64,000 nucleotides of DNA, from positions 39,439 to 103,438 of the forward strand of contig NZ_CANMEU010000012.1 of NCBI RefSeq assembly GCF_947497045.1, in the 5' to 3' direction. The first letter of the stretch is position 1. Each line of letters begins with the position of its first letter. This document shows positions 10,039 to 19,063 of this stretch, one piece after another. The notes below the pieces were generated by a model. The model had not been told where the DNA came from, did not search any database, and was given only the letters and a program-made list of their open reading frames with translations. This DNA is from an uncultured Tateyamaria sp. Its GTDB lineage: Bacteria > Pseudomonadota > Alphaproteobacteria > Rhodobacterales > Rhodobacteraceae. A program made the translations under genes and the position numbers.

Positions 10039-10797
10039 TCAAGATGGGCGGAAGCGCGATCGCAGATCACTGAGGCTCAACGGATCGCCACTGTCAAATA
10101 AGACCTTAGTCCACTTCGTTTTCTTTTCGATCTGCCGAAGAAGCTGAGGGTCATCCTTTAGAAGAATGATAGCGCCAATCTGACGGTAAACAGGTTGCTT
10201 GAATTTGAGCTTCCGCTTCGAGCCATGTTTCGCAACATCGTAGTCGTGCTGGTCGCGGGGGGACGAAACAGGGTGTACAGCAAGATCGGAACTGTCCTTG
10301 ATCAAGGTCTTGGAATAGATGCGCCACCTCGCTGCATTCGTCATTTTTACCAATACGCGGTAGATCTCCAAGGATGTCATCGCATTCGGATGACCGGTCC
10401 AGTCTGACCAATAGAGCTTCAAGCCGTTCTCAAAAAGGTAACCATCGCTATCGAACCACGGCTGACGGATAAAAACAAAATCGGTAGCAGCTTCACAGGC
10501 TGCCGCTATGCACCTCTCAGCGAGATCAATACTGGGTAGATGCTCCAAAAAATCTACCATTGTCACAAAACGTGTGCAATTAGGCTGTGTGATGAGATCT
10601 GTGACGTCTCCAACAACCGCATCAAACCCTGCGTCAATAGTCTGTTCTACCTTTCGTTCATCTACATCAACGCCGATCCCTTTCGTTCCACCAAGTAGCC
10701 TATGACCCAGGGCCAGTGACCCACCCTTGCTGCAACCGAAATCGATGTAATCATATTGTCCGTTTCGAAGAACCGCATCAAAGTCACTTTGCGCCAT
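10039..10797 (-). CDS. Class I SAM-dependent methyltransferase
   Basis: About 252 residues. The SAM site is DYIDFGCSKGGSLALGHRLLGG, followed by the acidic residues in GVDVDERK, and a later TMVDFLEHLPS strand. ATG at 10797 (protein starting MAQSDFD) places the motif close to the N-terminus; an in-frame ATG at 10830 would add 11 poorly supported residues. It converges on the preceding DUF616 gene with six bases between stops. The acceptor is unknown, probably a sugar or glycolipid given the setting. Confidence 0.65.
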   Translation of the reverse strand: MAQSDFDAVLRNGQYDYIDFGCSKGGSLALGHRLLGGTKGIGVDVDERKVEQTIDAGFDAVVGDVTDLITQPNCTRFVTMVDFLEHLPSIDLAERCIAAACEAATDFVFIRQPWFDSDGYLFENGLKLYWSDWTGHPNAMTSLEIYRVLVKMTNAARWRIYSKTLIKDSSDLAVHPVSSPRDQHDYDVAKHGSKRKLKFKQPVYRQIGAIILLKDDPQLLRQIEKKTKWTKVLFDSGDPLSLSDLRSRFRPS

Positions 10798-10869
10798 AAT
10801 AACCACCCATCCTACGCTACACGACGTCACTTATTCTACTCGCGCTCGTCGTTGACAAGCCCCTAAGCG

Positions 10870-10931
10870 CCCATAAACACCGAGCTTGAATGCGCTGGTT
10901 TCCGCGCTCGGATACTCCAGGTGTTTATGGG
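10870..10931. repeat. 12-bp perfect inverted repeat with nested second repeat
   Basis: CCCATAAACACC (10870-10881) is followed 38 bases later by its exact complement GGTGTTTATGGG (10920-10931). Inside, CGAGC (10881-10885) pairs with GCTCG (10906-10910). It sits between divergent genes, so it could form a cruciform or be a regulatory or mobile-element end. The nine bases GGTGTTTAT recur in the hairpin at 16.87 kb. Confidence 0.6.
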
Positions 10932-10993
10932 ATTGATTTCCGTGTAGGCCAGCAGATAAGACTGCAAGACACAACCAAGGGGTGCCACGATAC

Positions 10994-12124
10994 ATGGGAC
11001 TGTCGCAATCATTCCGCCGACGCTTGAAAATCGTTAAAGGTGAATCTTTTTCGAGGGCAGTGGAAATTTTCTTTGCAGGCAGAAAAAAACGTCGCGCTTT
11101 TGAGTTCCAGAAATTTGGACACTACCTGACCGGAGACGATCTGACCCCAGGTGGAACAGTTTTATGGTCGGAAACAGACGTCATACACGGCAGCCTTGAC
11201 ATCGACTGGTACGCTCATTCGCATGGGATTGATGGCGGGGCAAAGGAATGCCTAGATCACTACCTTGTCGAAGGCCGAAAACGTGCCTTAGCTCCGAACA
11301 GCGCTCTTGCAGGCACAGATGGAAAAACTCTTTCGGCTTGGGGTTTGGAATTTCTGGTGCGGTGTGGTGTTATGATTGGCGACACCGGAGAAAAATATCT
11401 TTCGCCTGGTGACGAAAGGGCAATTGATCCTTTCAGGATTTCTAATCCAGGTGGCAAGAAGTTCGCCGTCGTAACCTCCATTTTCGGCGATTATGACAAG
11501 CTCATGCCAGTCGACAGTAATTGGTCAGACACCGCGGATTTCTTCTTGTTTTCCGACCGGTACTTTGATGCTTCCAAGACTTGGCAGCATGTTCATTCCC
11601 CTTATCATCATGTCGATCCGCGTCGAAGAGCACGTTTTGTCAAGCTGAATCTGCCGGTTTTTTTTCACGCTTACGAATGGGTAATCTGGATAGATGCCAA
11701 TATGCTGCTTTGCCATAACCCTCAGGCTGTAGTCGAGGGAGTAGCAGATACACCTTTTGATTTTGCAACTTTCAGACACTCAAGTCGAAATAGCATAATG
11801 GCGGAGGCCGCGGCATGTGTTCACCTTGGGAAGGAGAACTTAAAAGATCTGTCGGAACATTTCGCGCGTATCGACATCTCCTCCCGGGAACCAGGTAAAA
11901 AACTTTTCGAGACAATGGCCATGGTGTTGCGTCCTTCTTCACCGGCGGTGCAGAAACTATTTACTAAATGGTGGGGGCTTTTGCTGAGGGGGTCGAAACG
12001 AGATCAACTATCTTTGCCTATTGCATTGGCAGACGTCCCCGAGATTCAGTTCGAGCAATTTTCAGATACTATCGATAATTCGACTGACTTTTTCCGGGCA
12101 AAACATTCTTCGAAAGCGAACTAA
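10994..12124 (+). CDS. DUF616-type glycosyltransferase with an N-terminal glycan-enzyme module
   Basis: About 376 residues. ATG at 10994 has AAGGGG upstream; GTG at 10982 is an alternative that would overlap that site. Residues 60-100 (DIDWYAHSHGIDGG, then CLDHYLVEGRK) resemble a short module found at the N-terminus of many bacterial glycosyltransferases. Residues 155-370 are DUF616: VVTSIFGDYD, then WVIWIDANMLL, then KRDQLSLPIALADV. It shares domain type with the gene at 8.8 kb and is followed after five bases by a GT2 gene. Confidence 0.7.
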   Translation: MGLSQSFRRRLKIVKGESFSRAVEIFFAGRKKRRAFEFQKFGHYLTGDDLTPGGTVLWSETDVIHGSLDIDWYAHSHGIDGGAKECLDHYLVEGRKRALAPNSALAGTDGKTLSAWGLEFLVRCGVMIGDTGEKYLSPGDERAIDPFRISNPGGKKFAVVTSIFGDYDKLMPVDSNWSDTADFFLFSDRYFDASKTWQHVHSPYHHVDPRRRARFVKLNLPVFFHAYEWVIWIDANMLLCHNPQAVVEGVADTPFDFATFRHSSRNSIMAEAAACVHLGKENLKDLSEHFARIDISSREPGKKLFETMAMVLRPSSPAVQKLFTKWWGLLLRGSKRDQLSLPIALADVPEIQFEQFSDTIDNSTDFFRAKHSSKAN

Positions 12125-12129
12125 TTCTC

Positions 12130-13017
12130 ATGGATAGTGCAAAAAGCAGACCTCCAGTGGATGTTGTTGTGTGTGTGCACAATAGTTTTGAGGACGTGAA
12201 GTTGTGCTTAACTTCTGTCTTAAATACGCTTTCCGCCGATGATCGAATGATCATCGTCGACGACGGATCAGACACCGAAACTAAAGATCTATGCGAGGCC
12301 GTGAAGGCAGGTAACGAAGATTGCGTTATCCTGATCCGGCACGAAAAGGGAAACGGCTTTTGCAAAGCTGCGAATGTTGGTATGCGCAGAAGCAATCATG
12401 AGACAATCATTCTCCTAAATAGCGATACCATTGTTGTAGGCGACTGGATCGACAGATTACACGCGTGTCTGAACGTCAACGTTCGAGTTGGCATCGCCGG
12501 GCCGCTTTCCAATGCAGGAGGATGGCAGTCCATTCCTTACCTGCCCGGACCAAATGCAGCGCCCAATATTGTGAAATCAGATTTCGACACCTTGGGAGAG
12601 ATAAACGCATTCTGTGCAGATTTCGCCTCGCAATTCAATTATCCTGTCGTCGATCAAGTGAACGGTTTTTGTCTTGCACTCAAGAAGTCCGTCTTGGATA
12701 CCGTTGGCTACTTCGACGAAATACGTTTTCCCCAAGGCTACGGCGAGGAAAACGACCTCAACCTGCGCGCACAGGAAGCCGGTTTTCTGTGTGCTGTAGC
12801 TGTCGATTGTTTCGTCTATCATGCGAAGACTAAAAGTTATTCATCCGAACAGAGGTTGCGGCTTTCCGCCAATGGCCAAGCGCAACTTCACGAATTGTAC
12901 GGCCCGCAACGGATTAAGGATGCCGTGCATGGCACGCAACGAAACCCTGTACTAGTCGAAGTGCGAAAAATGGCCATGGACATGTTTGAGACAAAAGCTT
13001 GGACCGTCACACCCTGA
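12130..13017 (+). CDS. GT2-family glycosyltransferase
   Basis: A 295-residue GT-A enzyme. It opens with VDVVVCVHNSFEDVKLCL, then IIVDDGSD, the DxD-like metal site ILLNSDT, and the acceptor-side helix GYGEENDLNLRA, the typical order for rhamnosyltransferase-like GT2 proteins. The HAKTKSYS segment near the end also fits. It follows the DUF616 gene by five bases and probably shares its transcript. The donor sugar is not readable from sequence. Confidence 0.85.
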   Translation: MDSAKSRPPVDVVVCVHNSFEDVKLCLTSVLNTLSADDRMIIVDDGSDTETKDLCEAVKAGNEDCVILIRHEKGNGFCKAANVGMRRSNHETIILLNSDTIVVGDWIDRLHACLNVNVRVGIAGPLSNAGGWQSIPYLPGPNAAPNIVKSDFDTLGEINAFCADFASQFNYPVVDQVNGFCLALKKSVLDTVGYFDEIRFPQGYGEENDLNLRAQEAGFLCAVAVDCFVYHAKTKSYSSEQRLRLSANGQAQLHELYGPQRIKDAVHGTQRNPVLVEVRKMAMDMFETKAWTVTP

Positions 13018-13099
13018 TAACGCTAATTCAGAGACAGTAGCGTGCACTCGACAGCACGAACCAGAAAACTGAATTGGACAACGTCGCATTTTGTAAGAC

Positions 13100-14875
13100 T
13101 TACGACTCTTCTTCCACACCCGCGGTGAACTGATGATCATAAAGTTCACGAAAGAGTCCGTTTCGTTCGAGAAGTTCGCTGACGTCACCCTGTTCAGCCA
13201 CCCGCCCGCTGTCGATAACAACAATCTTGTCTGCATTCATGATCGTAGAGAGCCTATGCGCGATCAGAACGGTCGTTCTGCCTTCCGTCAGCCGATCAAG
13301 GGCTTGCTTAATGAGTACTTCCGAACCCGAATCCAACGCGCTCGTAGCTTCGTCCATCAACAGAATCGGACTTTGGCGAAGTAAGGCCCGAGCGATGGAA
13401 ATCCGTTGCCTCTGCCCACCCGAGAGATGCGCGCCGTTCTCACCAACCCGTGTATCATAACCGGCCTCAAAACCCATGATGAAATCATGCGCATTGGCGG
13501 CCTTCGCGGCATCAAAGACCTGCTCTTCTGTTGCGTCTTTCAAACCCATCGCGATGTTGGTAATTATCGATCCATCGAACAAGAATGTGTCCTGACCGAC
13601 AAAAGCAATCTGTTGCCTTAGGGAACTGAAAGTCACGTCCCGCAAATCGGTGCCACCAATTGTGATTGAGCCACTCGTCGGATCATAGAGCCGCATAATC
13701 AAGTTGATGATGGTTGATTTGCCTCCGCCAGAAGGCCCAACAAGCGCAGTGGTTTTACCAGCTTCGAACGTAATATTCAGATTTTTGATGACCGAATTTG
13801 CATCCTGATACTCAAAGTCGACATTTTGAAATTCGACACTCTGCGTCGCGGTCGTAAGGGCAATTGCATCAGGCTTTTCAGTGACTTCAACTGGGCGGTC
13901 AAGGACCTGATACATCATGTCAACCATACGCATCCCAGTTTCAATGTTCACACGCATCTTGGCCAGTCGTTTTGCGGGTTCGTACGCCATCAGGACAGCC
14001 GTGATGAATGACATCAACTGCCCGGCGGATGTCGGCGACTGCCCGAAAAACGACAGGGTACTCAATGCGACGACGCTCGCAATTGCGAAACCTGCCAGTG
14101 TTTCCATCAAGGGGCTTGTAGCAGCTTCCAACCTTCTGATCGCGTTTCGCTTCTTTTCGACATCACGCACAGCCCTGTCCATTCGGTCATAAACACTTTC
14201 TTCCAGATCAAAGGCTTTCACCACACGGATACCCGCAGATGTTTCTTGGATAATCTTCATGATTTCCGCCTGACCTGTCATCTCGGACGCCATGATATCT
14301 CTTACGTAGCTGAGGATCTTGCGGACGCCTAGTATCGCAATCGGCCCAAAAATCAGCGAGAAGAGAGAGAGGAATGGCTGCTGGTAGAACATAACGAAAA
14401 TCAAACCAACCAAGGTCAGAAAATCACGGGCGAAGCCTGTCACAATCGTGTCGATTACTCTGCGCGCGCCCTGTGCGGACATCGTTACGCGCATCAGCAG
14501 ATCTGACGAGTTTCCCTTGTTGAAAAAGGATACACTATGCTTGAGGATATTTGAGTATAGCTTTCGTTGTTGATGGGCGACGATGCTATTCCCGGCTTTT
14601 CCAAGCCAGACCATCTGAACGTATGTCGCTAACCCCTTTACTGTGAAGATGGCTGCAACCGCGGTCGCGACGCCCAGGACCTGTGCTCTATTACCACTCT
14701 CCATCATCGAATTGATAATGTCCTTCATGATCCAGGCAGTCAGCGCCGAGGTGACGGCGATAATAATCATGGCCACAATGGCTATCGAATAATTCAGCGC
14801 CTGCTTACGAACGTTTTCACGCAGCAATCTGACAAGGCTTTTGCTGGTCAGTTGGCTTATCAACTTCTTGAACAT
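13100..14875 (-). CDS. MsbA-like ABC exporter (fused membrane and ATPase domains)
   Basis: About 591 residues. Six membrane segments fill residues 20-300, and the nucleotide-binding domain follows with Walker A GPSGGGKST, signature LSGGQRQRIS and Walker B ILLMDEATSALDS. ATG at 14875 is chosen: the open frame extends 36 codons further, but that extension is transposase-remnant sequence at 14.88-15.0 kb. MsbA-type half-transporters work as homodimers flipping lipid-linked molecules; export of a glycolipid made by the neighbouring island genes is plausible. It converges on the GT2 gene. The IS30 remnant directly upstream may have replaced its original promoter. Confidence 0.85.
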   Translation of the reverse strand: MFKKLISQLTSKSLVRLLRENVRKQALNYSIAIVAMIIIAVTSALTAWIMKDIINSMMESGNRAQVLGVATAVAAIFTVKGLATYVQMVWLGKAGNSIVAHQQRKLYSNILKHSVSFFNKGNSSDLLMRVTMSAQGARRVIDTIVTGFARDFLTLVGLIFVMFYQQPFLSLFSLIFGPIAILGVRKILSYVRDIMASEMTGQAEIMKIIQETSAGIRVVKAFDLEESVYDRMDRAVRDVEKKRNAIRRLEAATSPLMETLAGFAIASVVALSTLSFFGQSPTSAGQLMSFITAVLMAYEPAKRLAKMRVNIETGMRMVDMMYQVLDRPVEVTEKPDAIALTTATQSVEFQNVDFEYQDANSVIKNLNITFEAGKTTALVGPSGGGKSTIINLIMRLYDPTSGSITIGGTDLRDVTFSSLRQQIAFVGQDTFLFDGSIITNIAMGLKDATEEQVFDAAKAANAHDFIMGFEAGYDTRVGENGAHLSGGQRQRISIARALLRQSPILLMDEATSALDSGSEVLIKQALDRLTEGRTTVLIAHRLSTIMNADKIVVIDSGRVAEQGDVSELLERNGLFRELYDHQFTAGVEEES

Positions 14876-14999
14876 GTTCGTTCCGTCTTGTTTGGATATT
14901 CGTTGCGCGCCTTCACCGAATACTGTCGAAGAGCGTGCCCTGCAAGGTAGCCTGGTTTGTTGCAGGCTATGCGTTGAACCCATTTTGTGTGAGCGATAC

Positions 15000-15405
15000 C
15001 TGAACCGCGACTCTCGTTCGTGTCAGGGTAGGGGGATCGGGTCATCTCTTCCATCATCTTTTCGCAGAACACTTCGGCGGGTGTCCTCGATCCGAGGGAT
15101 TTCGGGTTGTGTTGTTGAAGCGATGGCAGACGGTTTTGATGCCCTGATCCGTGCATCGCCGGATGTCGCGGTTGCGCTGCCGGGCAAACCGATCTGCGGC
15201 GAGCAACTGGGCTTTCATCCCGTAGTAGCCCGTTCAGATACGGCAGCTTATCATCCGTAAAAAAGCCCCGTTTGATATCGCGGTAGATGGTCGAGGCGTC
15301 ACGGACTAACCGATCTGCAATCTCGGCAATCGGCATTTTGGCCTCAAGCCACTTTGCTAACTTGCGCCGTTCTTCCAGTCTCAGGTGAGAGTAGTGGGTT
15401 CCCAT
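15000..15405 (-). pseudogene. IS30-family transposase remnant, internal deletion
   Basis: The minus strand begins with an IS30 N-terminus (MGTHYSHLRLEERRKLAKWL, then IAEIADRL and STIYRDIKRGFF) and continues through PYLNG. It then passes, with frameshifts, directly into the family C-terminus (RNRDIRRCTDQGIKTVCHRF, then SRTPAEVFCEKMMEEM). The catalytic core is lost. The deletion junction differs from that of the remnant at 1-257, although the C-terminal sequences are clearly related. This remnant marks the boundary between the AT-rich block and the GC-rich exopolysaccharide locus. Confidence 0.8.
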
Positions 15406-15533
15406 TCTTCATACTCCATGCAAAGCTCTGTTTTAATACAGAATTCGCACTTCGTTTGTGAATCCACCCCGGTATATTCCAAAATCCTATAAGGTTTGTT
15501 ATGTGAAATAATGCAGCGTAAATTCGATGTTCA

Positions 15534-16742
15534 TCACTGCTCGAATGTCAGTGTCACTGTGATCAAGTCGCCCGGTTGAATTGCGACATCATCCTGCGCC
15601 GCATTCTCGATCACCTGCCCGTCAGATCGGGTGATCGTGACATTAACAGCGGGGCCACCCTCATCTACCACAAATCCCGCGTTCAGTGATTGCAGCTCTT
15701 CCAAAACCCCGACCATCTCCGCGCTGACCTGCGTGTGCCGGGCCAGCACATCACTCAAGTCATCAAGCCGCTCGAGATCGACCTTGGTGAACATCTCTTC
15801 AAGCTGGAACTCTATTTGACCAACTTCCCGCTCAAGGCTCGCAAGCTCACCAGCGGTTTCCAATCGACGGGTTGAAGCGGCCAGCCACGCGCGGCGGGCC
15901 GATGCAAGGCGGTCGACAGGTACCAACCCGTTATCGCGCAATTTGGTCAGGCGATCATATTCACCCTTATCGACCTCTTCACCTTCCATCTCTCGGGACA
16001 GTTGGTCTTGAAGGATCTTGATTTCACGTTCGACCGCGGCCTTTGAATTGCGCAGAAACGCGCTTTCGATGATGGCGGAACTTTGCTGTGCGGACAGGAT
16101 CGACGTCTCTACATCCGAAACGGTTGCATCGGAATTATCAGCGCCGGCAACGGCATCACCCTCCGGGGTAACCGGCGCGCTCAGCCGCGCAATCTTTGTC
16201 TCAAGAGTGTCAATTTCAGCCTGCAAAGCGCGCGCGCGGGTGCGCAATTGCATGATCCGTGGGGTCATGTCCTGATCCAGCGCCAGTGGTGTTCCCACAC
16301 CACCTGACAGGCCAATTACCCGCAACACTGTCAAACCGGGCAGAAAGTCGAAAGAGCCGGGCACGCGCACATCGCCAATCACATAGATCGGGACATAGCT
16401 GTCCACCTCGACCGAAATATCATCCGCATTGATGGCAAACAGCGCCTCGTCCCCGTTGATCCCTCTTTGCGTGAAAATCTTGCGGCTCATCTGTCCTGCG
16501 ATCAGGTCCTCTCCGTTCGCCAATGTCATGCCTGCAACCATGATACGGCCCGCCAGCGGCAACGAAATCTCGCCGCTGCCTTCGATGCGCACGAGGCGAT
16601 CAAGGTTGGGCAAACCCGCAACCCGCACATCAAGCACATCACCGGGTTGCAGCAGATATTCATCAGCCGCCAAAGCCGTGGATGGGCCGAGGCCAGAGAG
16701 GAAAAATATCAGGAATGACCAGAGGGAGAGAATACGCTTCAT
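15534..16742 (-). CDS. Wza/KpsD-family polysaccharide export protein
   Basis: About 402 residues. ATG at 16742 is preferred because it gives a clean signal peptide (MKRILSLWSFLIFFLSG, ending near ALAA); the open frame runs 45 codons further without support. The Poly_export domain follows at once (LLQPGDVLDVRVAGLP, then GEISLPLAGRIMVAGMT), then an SLBB-like part (VIGDVRVPGSFDFLPGLTVL), a long coiled coil of about 130 residues, and a last soluble part with VTITRSDG. Such proteins form the outer-membrane exit channel for exopolysaccharide. The long coiled-coil C-terminus is seen in alphaproteobacterial ExoF-like versions. It is likely the channel for the locus to its right. Confidence 0.85.
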   Translation of the reverse strand: MKRILSLWSFLIFFLSGLGPSTALAADEYLLQPGDVLDVRVAGLPNLDRLVRIEGSGEISLPLAGRIMVAGMTLANGEDLIAGQMSRKIFTQRGINGDEALFAINADDISVEVDSYVPIYVIGDVRVPGSFDFLPGLTVLRVIGLSGGVGTPLALDQDMTPRIMQLRTRARALQAEIDTLETKIARLSAPVTPEGDAVAGADNSDATVSDVETSILSAQQSSAIIESAFLRNSKAAVEREIKILQDQLSREMEGEEVDKGEYDRLTKLRDNGLVPVDRLASARRAWLAASTRRLETAGELASLEREVGQIEFQLEEMFTKVDLERLDDLSDVLARHTQVSAEMVGVLEELQSLNAGFVVDEGGPAVNVTITRSDGQVIENAAQDDVAIQPGDLITVTLTFEQ

Positions 16743-17229
16743 GCCTAAAAGACTGGAGCAGATATTTCGGAAACACAAGTTGTGCCCGCGCAGAATAAGA
16801 CGGATGCGCGCGAGGGTCCCGCTTGGATCGGCAATGTGTCGCCGTCCCTTTCCATAAGCTTTTAAGATGGCAAACACCCTGCGTGCTCAGGGTGTTTATA
16901 AATCTCACATCACCTTTTTAGAACACTATGTGCATCAGCGTATCATTCGCGTTTTTATCCACCTCAATGGAGTTCGGAGGATGAAGATAAAGCGACTCAC
17001 TTGGGTGGGATCCGACCGGTATGGCTGACAAACGCAGTTACGTAGTTCACGACCATCGCCCACGTACCGGTAGATAATTTCGCATTCCGTGGTCGGACAC
17101 ATTATCTACTCAACAGGCGAAAACCCGGTAGGAATGCCTGCGAAGCGCACCACGAGAATTATTATCCTAGAATAGCACTCGCCCGAAAAATCGCAGTTTC
17201 AACCCGTATGGAAGCTACCGACAGTGAAC
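16743..17229. other. Intergenic region between wza-like gene and small membrane-protein gene
   Basis: No convincing gene in this 487-base stretch. It holds the strong hairpin at 16872-16897 and presumably the promoter of the export gene. A 15-codon plus-strand frame beginning ATGAAGATAAAG at 16981 directly after a GGAGG is too short to call. Confidence 0.5.
16872..16897. terminator. 10-bp stem hairpin, possible bidirectional terminator
   Basis: AAACACCCTG (16872-16881) pairs perfectly with CAGGGTGTTT (16888-16897) around a 6-base loop CGTGCT. The A/T ends give short U-runs in either direction, so it could end transcripts from both sides. It lies between the small membrane-protein gene and the export gene, both on the minus strand. 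Confidence 0.5.
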
Positions 17230-17457
17230 CTATAAATCACTGATCTGATGGCCTTTTTTCTTCCCTGCCTTGATTTTCGCAGCGCCTTTTCCAGATGACG
17301 GGGCAAAATTCCGAAAAATGGCGCGAAAGACGATCAACCAGATAACCGCCAATATTCCGCCCACGATGTAGCTTATGAAAACGCCCAAGACGGACCATCC
17401 GCTGATGATCGCAACCACCAGGCCAATTAGACCGCCAATTATGCCAATGAAAACCAT
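17230..17457 (-). CDS. Small two-segment membrane protein, function unknown
   Basis: About 75 residues with two hydrophobic helices (MVFIGIIGGLIGLVVAII and LGVFISYIVGGILAVIWLIV) and a basic Lys-rich tail (KGAAKIKAGKKKG). ATG at 17457 follows a GGGTGGTGG purine stretch; a TTG seven codons upstream is the alternative start. The positive C-terminus suggests it stays cytoplasmic. No family recognised. It is divergent from the GT4 gene. Confidence 0.5.
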   Translation of the reverse strand: MVFIGIIGGLIGLVVAIISGWSVLGVFISYIVGGILAVIWLIVFRAIFRNFAPSSGKGAAKIKAGKKKGHQISDL

Positions 17458-17756
17458 TGCTGCCAAACCACCACCCAAAACGTTGCCGTCGCGCTCTACC
17501 AGAGCCTCAAATCCGTTTAATATACGTTATCATAGACAACTGAAGGCCATCCTGACGGTGATTTCCACCCTTTTTCGCGTGATCAGAGCGAAAAACATAT
17601 CCCCTTGGAAGAATCCTATCTTTGCCCGGGTCCGTTCAATTCCCGAGCGGCACCTCGGCCTCCTCTGAGCGGAGGACCGCAGAGCGCCACGATCTCGTTG
17701 ACCGGGCTTTGATGCGACTGCATGCTGCACCTGCACAATGGCCATGGGATTTGAGG

Positions 17757-19013
17757 ATGCAAGATACTGATCGTCGCGTGCTGATCGTCGTGGAAAACCT
17801 GCCTGTGCCCTTGGATCGCAGGGTCTGGCTGGAAGCGACGAGTATGACGGCCACCGGATATCATGTCTCGGTGATCTGCCCGATGGGGCGGGGTTGGGAC
17901 AAAGAATATGAGGTAATCGACGGCGTTCACATCTATCGCCATCCCGAACTGCCCGAGGCCCATTCCGGCGCGCGCGCCTACGCACTGGAATATTGGACAG
18001 CGATCAAGGCATGGTTTCGGCTCGCCAAAAAGGTCCGCGCCGAACAGGGGTTCGATATCATCCATGCGTGCAATCCGCCTGATCTGATCTTTCTTCTGGC
18101 GTGGCGCTATCGTCTGGCAGGTGTGCGGTTCCTGTTTGACCACCACGATGTCTGCCCCGAGCTGTTCAAAGCCAAATTTGGTCGCAAGGGACTGTTCCAT
18201 CGCGCGTTGCTTCTCTGTGAGCGGCTGACCTTCGCCACCGCGACGGTATCCATGGCAACAAACGAAAGCTTTCGCAAAATCGCCATCAATCGCGGCCGGA
18301 TGAAGCCGGATGACGTGTTTGTCGTCCGCTCGGCCCCCCGGATCGAAAAATTCCTTCCCGGTGCGGGCAATGCCGACTACCGCAAGGGCGCGCAGACCGT
18401 GTTGGGCTATGTCGGTGTCATCGGGCAACAAGAAGGCATGGACCTGCTGATCGCGGCCTTGGATCATCTGGTGAATACGATCAAGCGCGACAGCATCCAC
18501 TTGGTCATTGTCGGCTTCGGCCCGCATGTGGACGTGGTCAAAAAGGATGTCGAAGATCGCAATCTGTCTTCGTTCGTGACCTTCACGGGAGCACTTTATG
18601 ACGATGAACTGCTTGCCGCTTTGAATGTGATCGACATCGGCGTGGCCCCCGACCCTTGGAACGAGATGAACGATATCTCGACCATGAACAAGGTCATGGA
18701 GTACATGTGTCTGGGCAAACCCGTTGTCCAGTTTGACCTGACCGAGGGGCGCGCAAGTGCGGGCGATGCATCCCTTTATGCCAAGAACAACGACCCCGCC
18801 GAATTTGCGGCGTGCATCACCACGCTGATGGACGATCCCGCCCTTGGCAGAAAGCTGGGTGAAATTGGCCGGGCCCGTGTTCTGGATACGCTGTCATGGG
18901 AGCATTCGGTGCCACATCTGTTGAATGCAGTTGATCGGGCTTTCGAGAAATCAGGTCACAAACGAACACAACCCAAGACGGCTTCGGACGCACCTGCATC
19001 CGCGTCTCGCTAA
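17757..19013 (+). CDS. GT4-family glycosyltransferase
   Basis: About 418 residues with a GT-B fold. It begins VLIVVENLPVPLDRRVWLEA, a start typical of exopolysaccharide GT4 enzymes, and carries a C-terminal nucleotide-sugar site (NKVMEYMCLGKPVVQFDLTEG). ATG at 17757 sits just before the first conserved strand; an ATG at 17712 is possible and the ribosome site does not decide. Early residues HACNPPDLIFLLAWRYRLAG and FDHHDVCPELF are also family-like. It is the first gene of the rightward exopolysaccharide run, 50 bases before the beta-helix gene. Confidence 0.85.
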   Translation: MQDTDRRVLIVVENLPVPLDRRVWLEATSMTATGYHVSVICPMGRGWDKEYEVIDGVHIYRHPELPEAHSGARAYALEYWTAIKAWFRLAKKVRAEQGFDIIHACNPPDLIFLLAWRYRLAGVRFLFDHHDVCPELFKAKFGRKGLFHRALLLCERLTFATATVSMATNESFRKIAINRGRMKPDDVFVVRSAPRIEKFLPGAGNADYRKGAQTVLGYVGVIGQQEGMDLLIAALDHLVNTIKRDSIHLVIVGFGPHVDVVKKDVEDRNLSSFVTFTGALYDDELLAALNVIDIGVAPDPWNEMNDISTMNKVMEYMCLGKPVVQFDLTEGRASAGDASLYAKNNDPAEFAACITTLMDDPALGRKLGEIGRARVLDTLSWEHSVPHLLNAVDRAFEKSGHKRTQPKTASDAPASASR

Positions 19014-19063
19014 CCCGTGTCTGCCAACCAAAGTCACACCGAAAATACGGAGATGACACTGAT

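Noticed and set aside
14876..14983. 36-codon N-terminal extension of the ABC exporter
   Set aside because: Low-quality sequence running into the transposase-remnant region; the conserved protein starts at the ATG at 14875.
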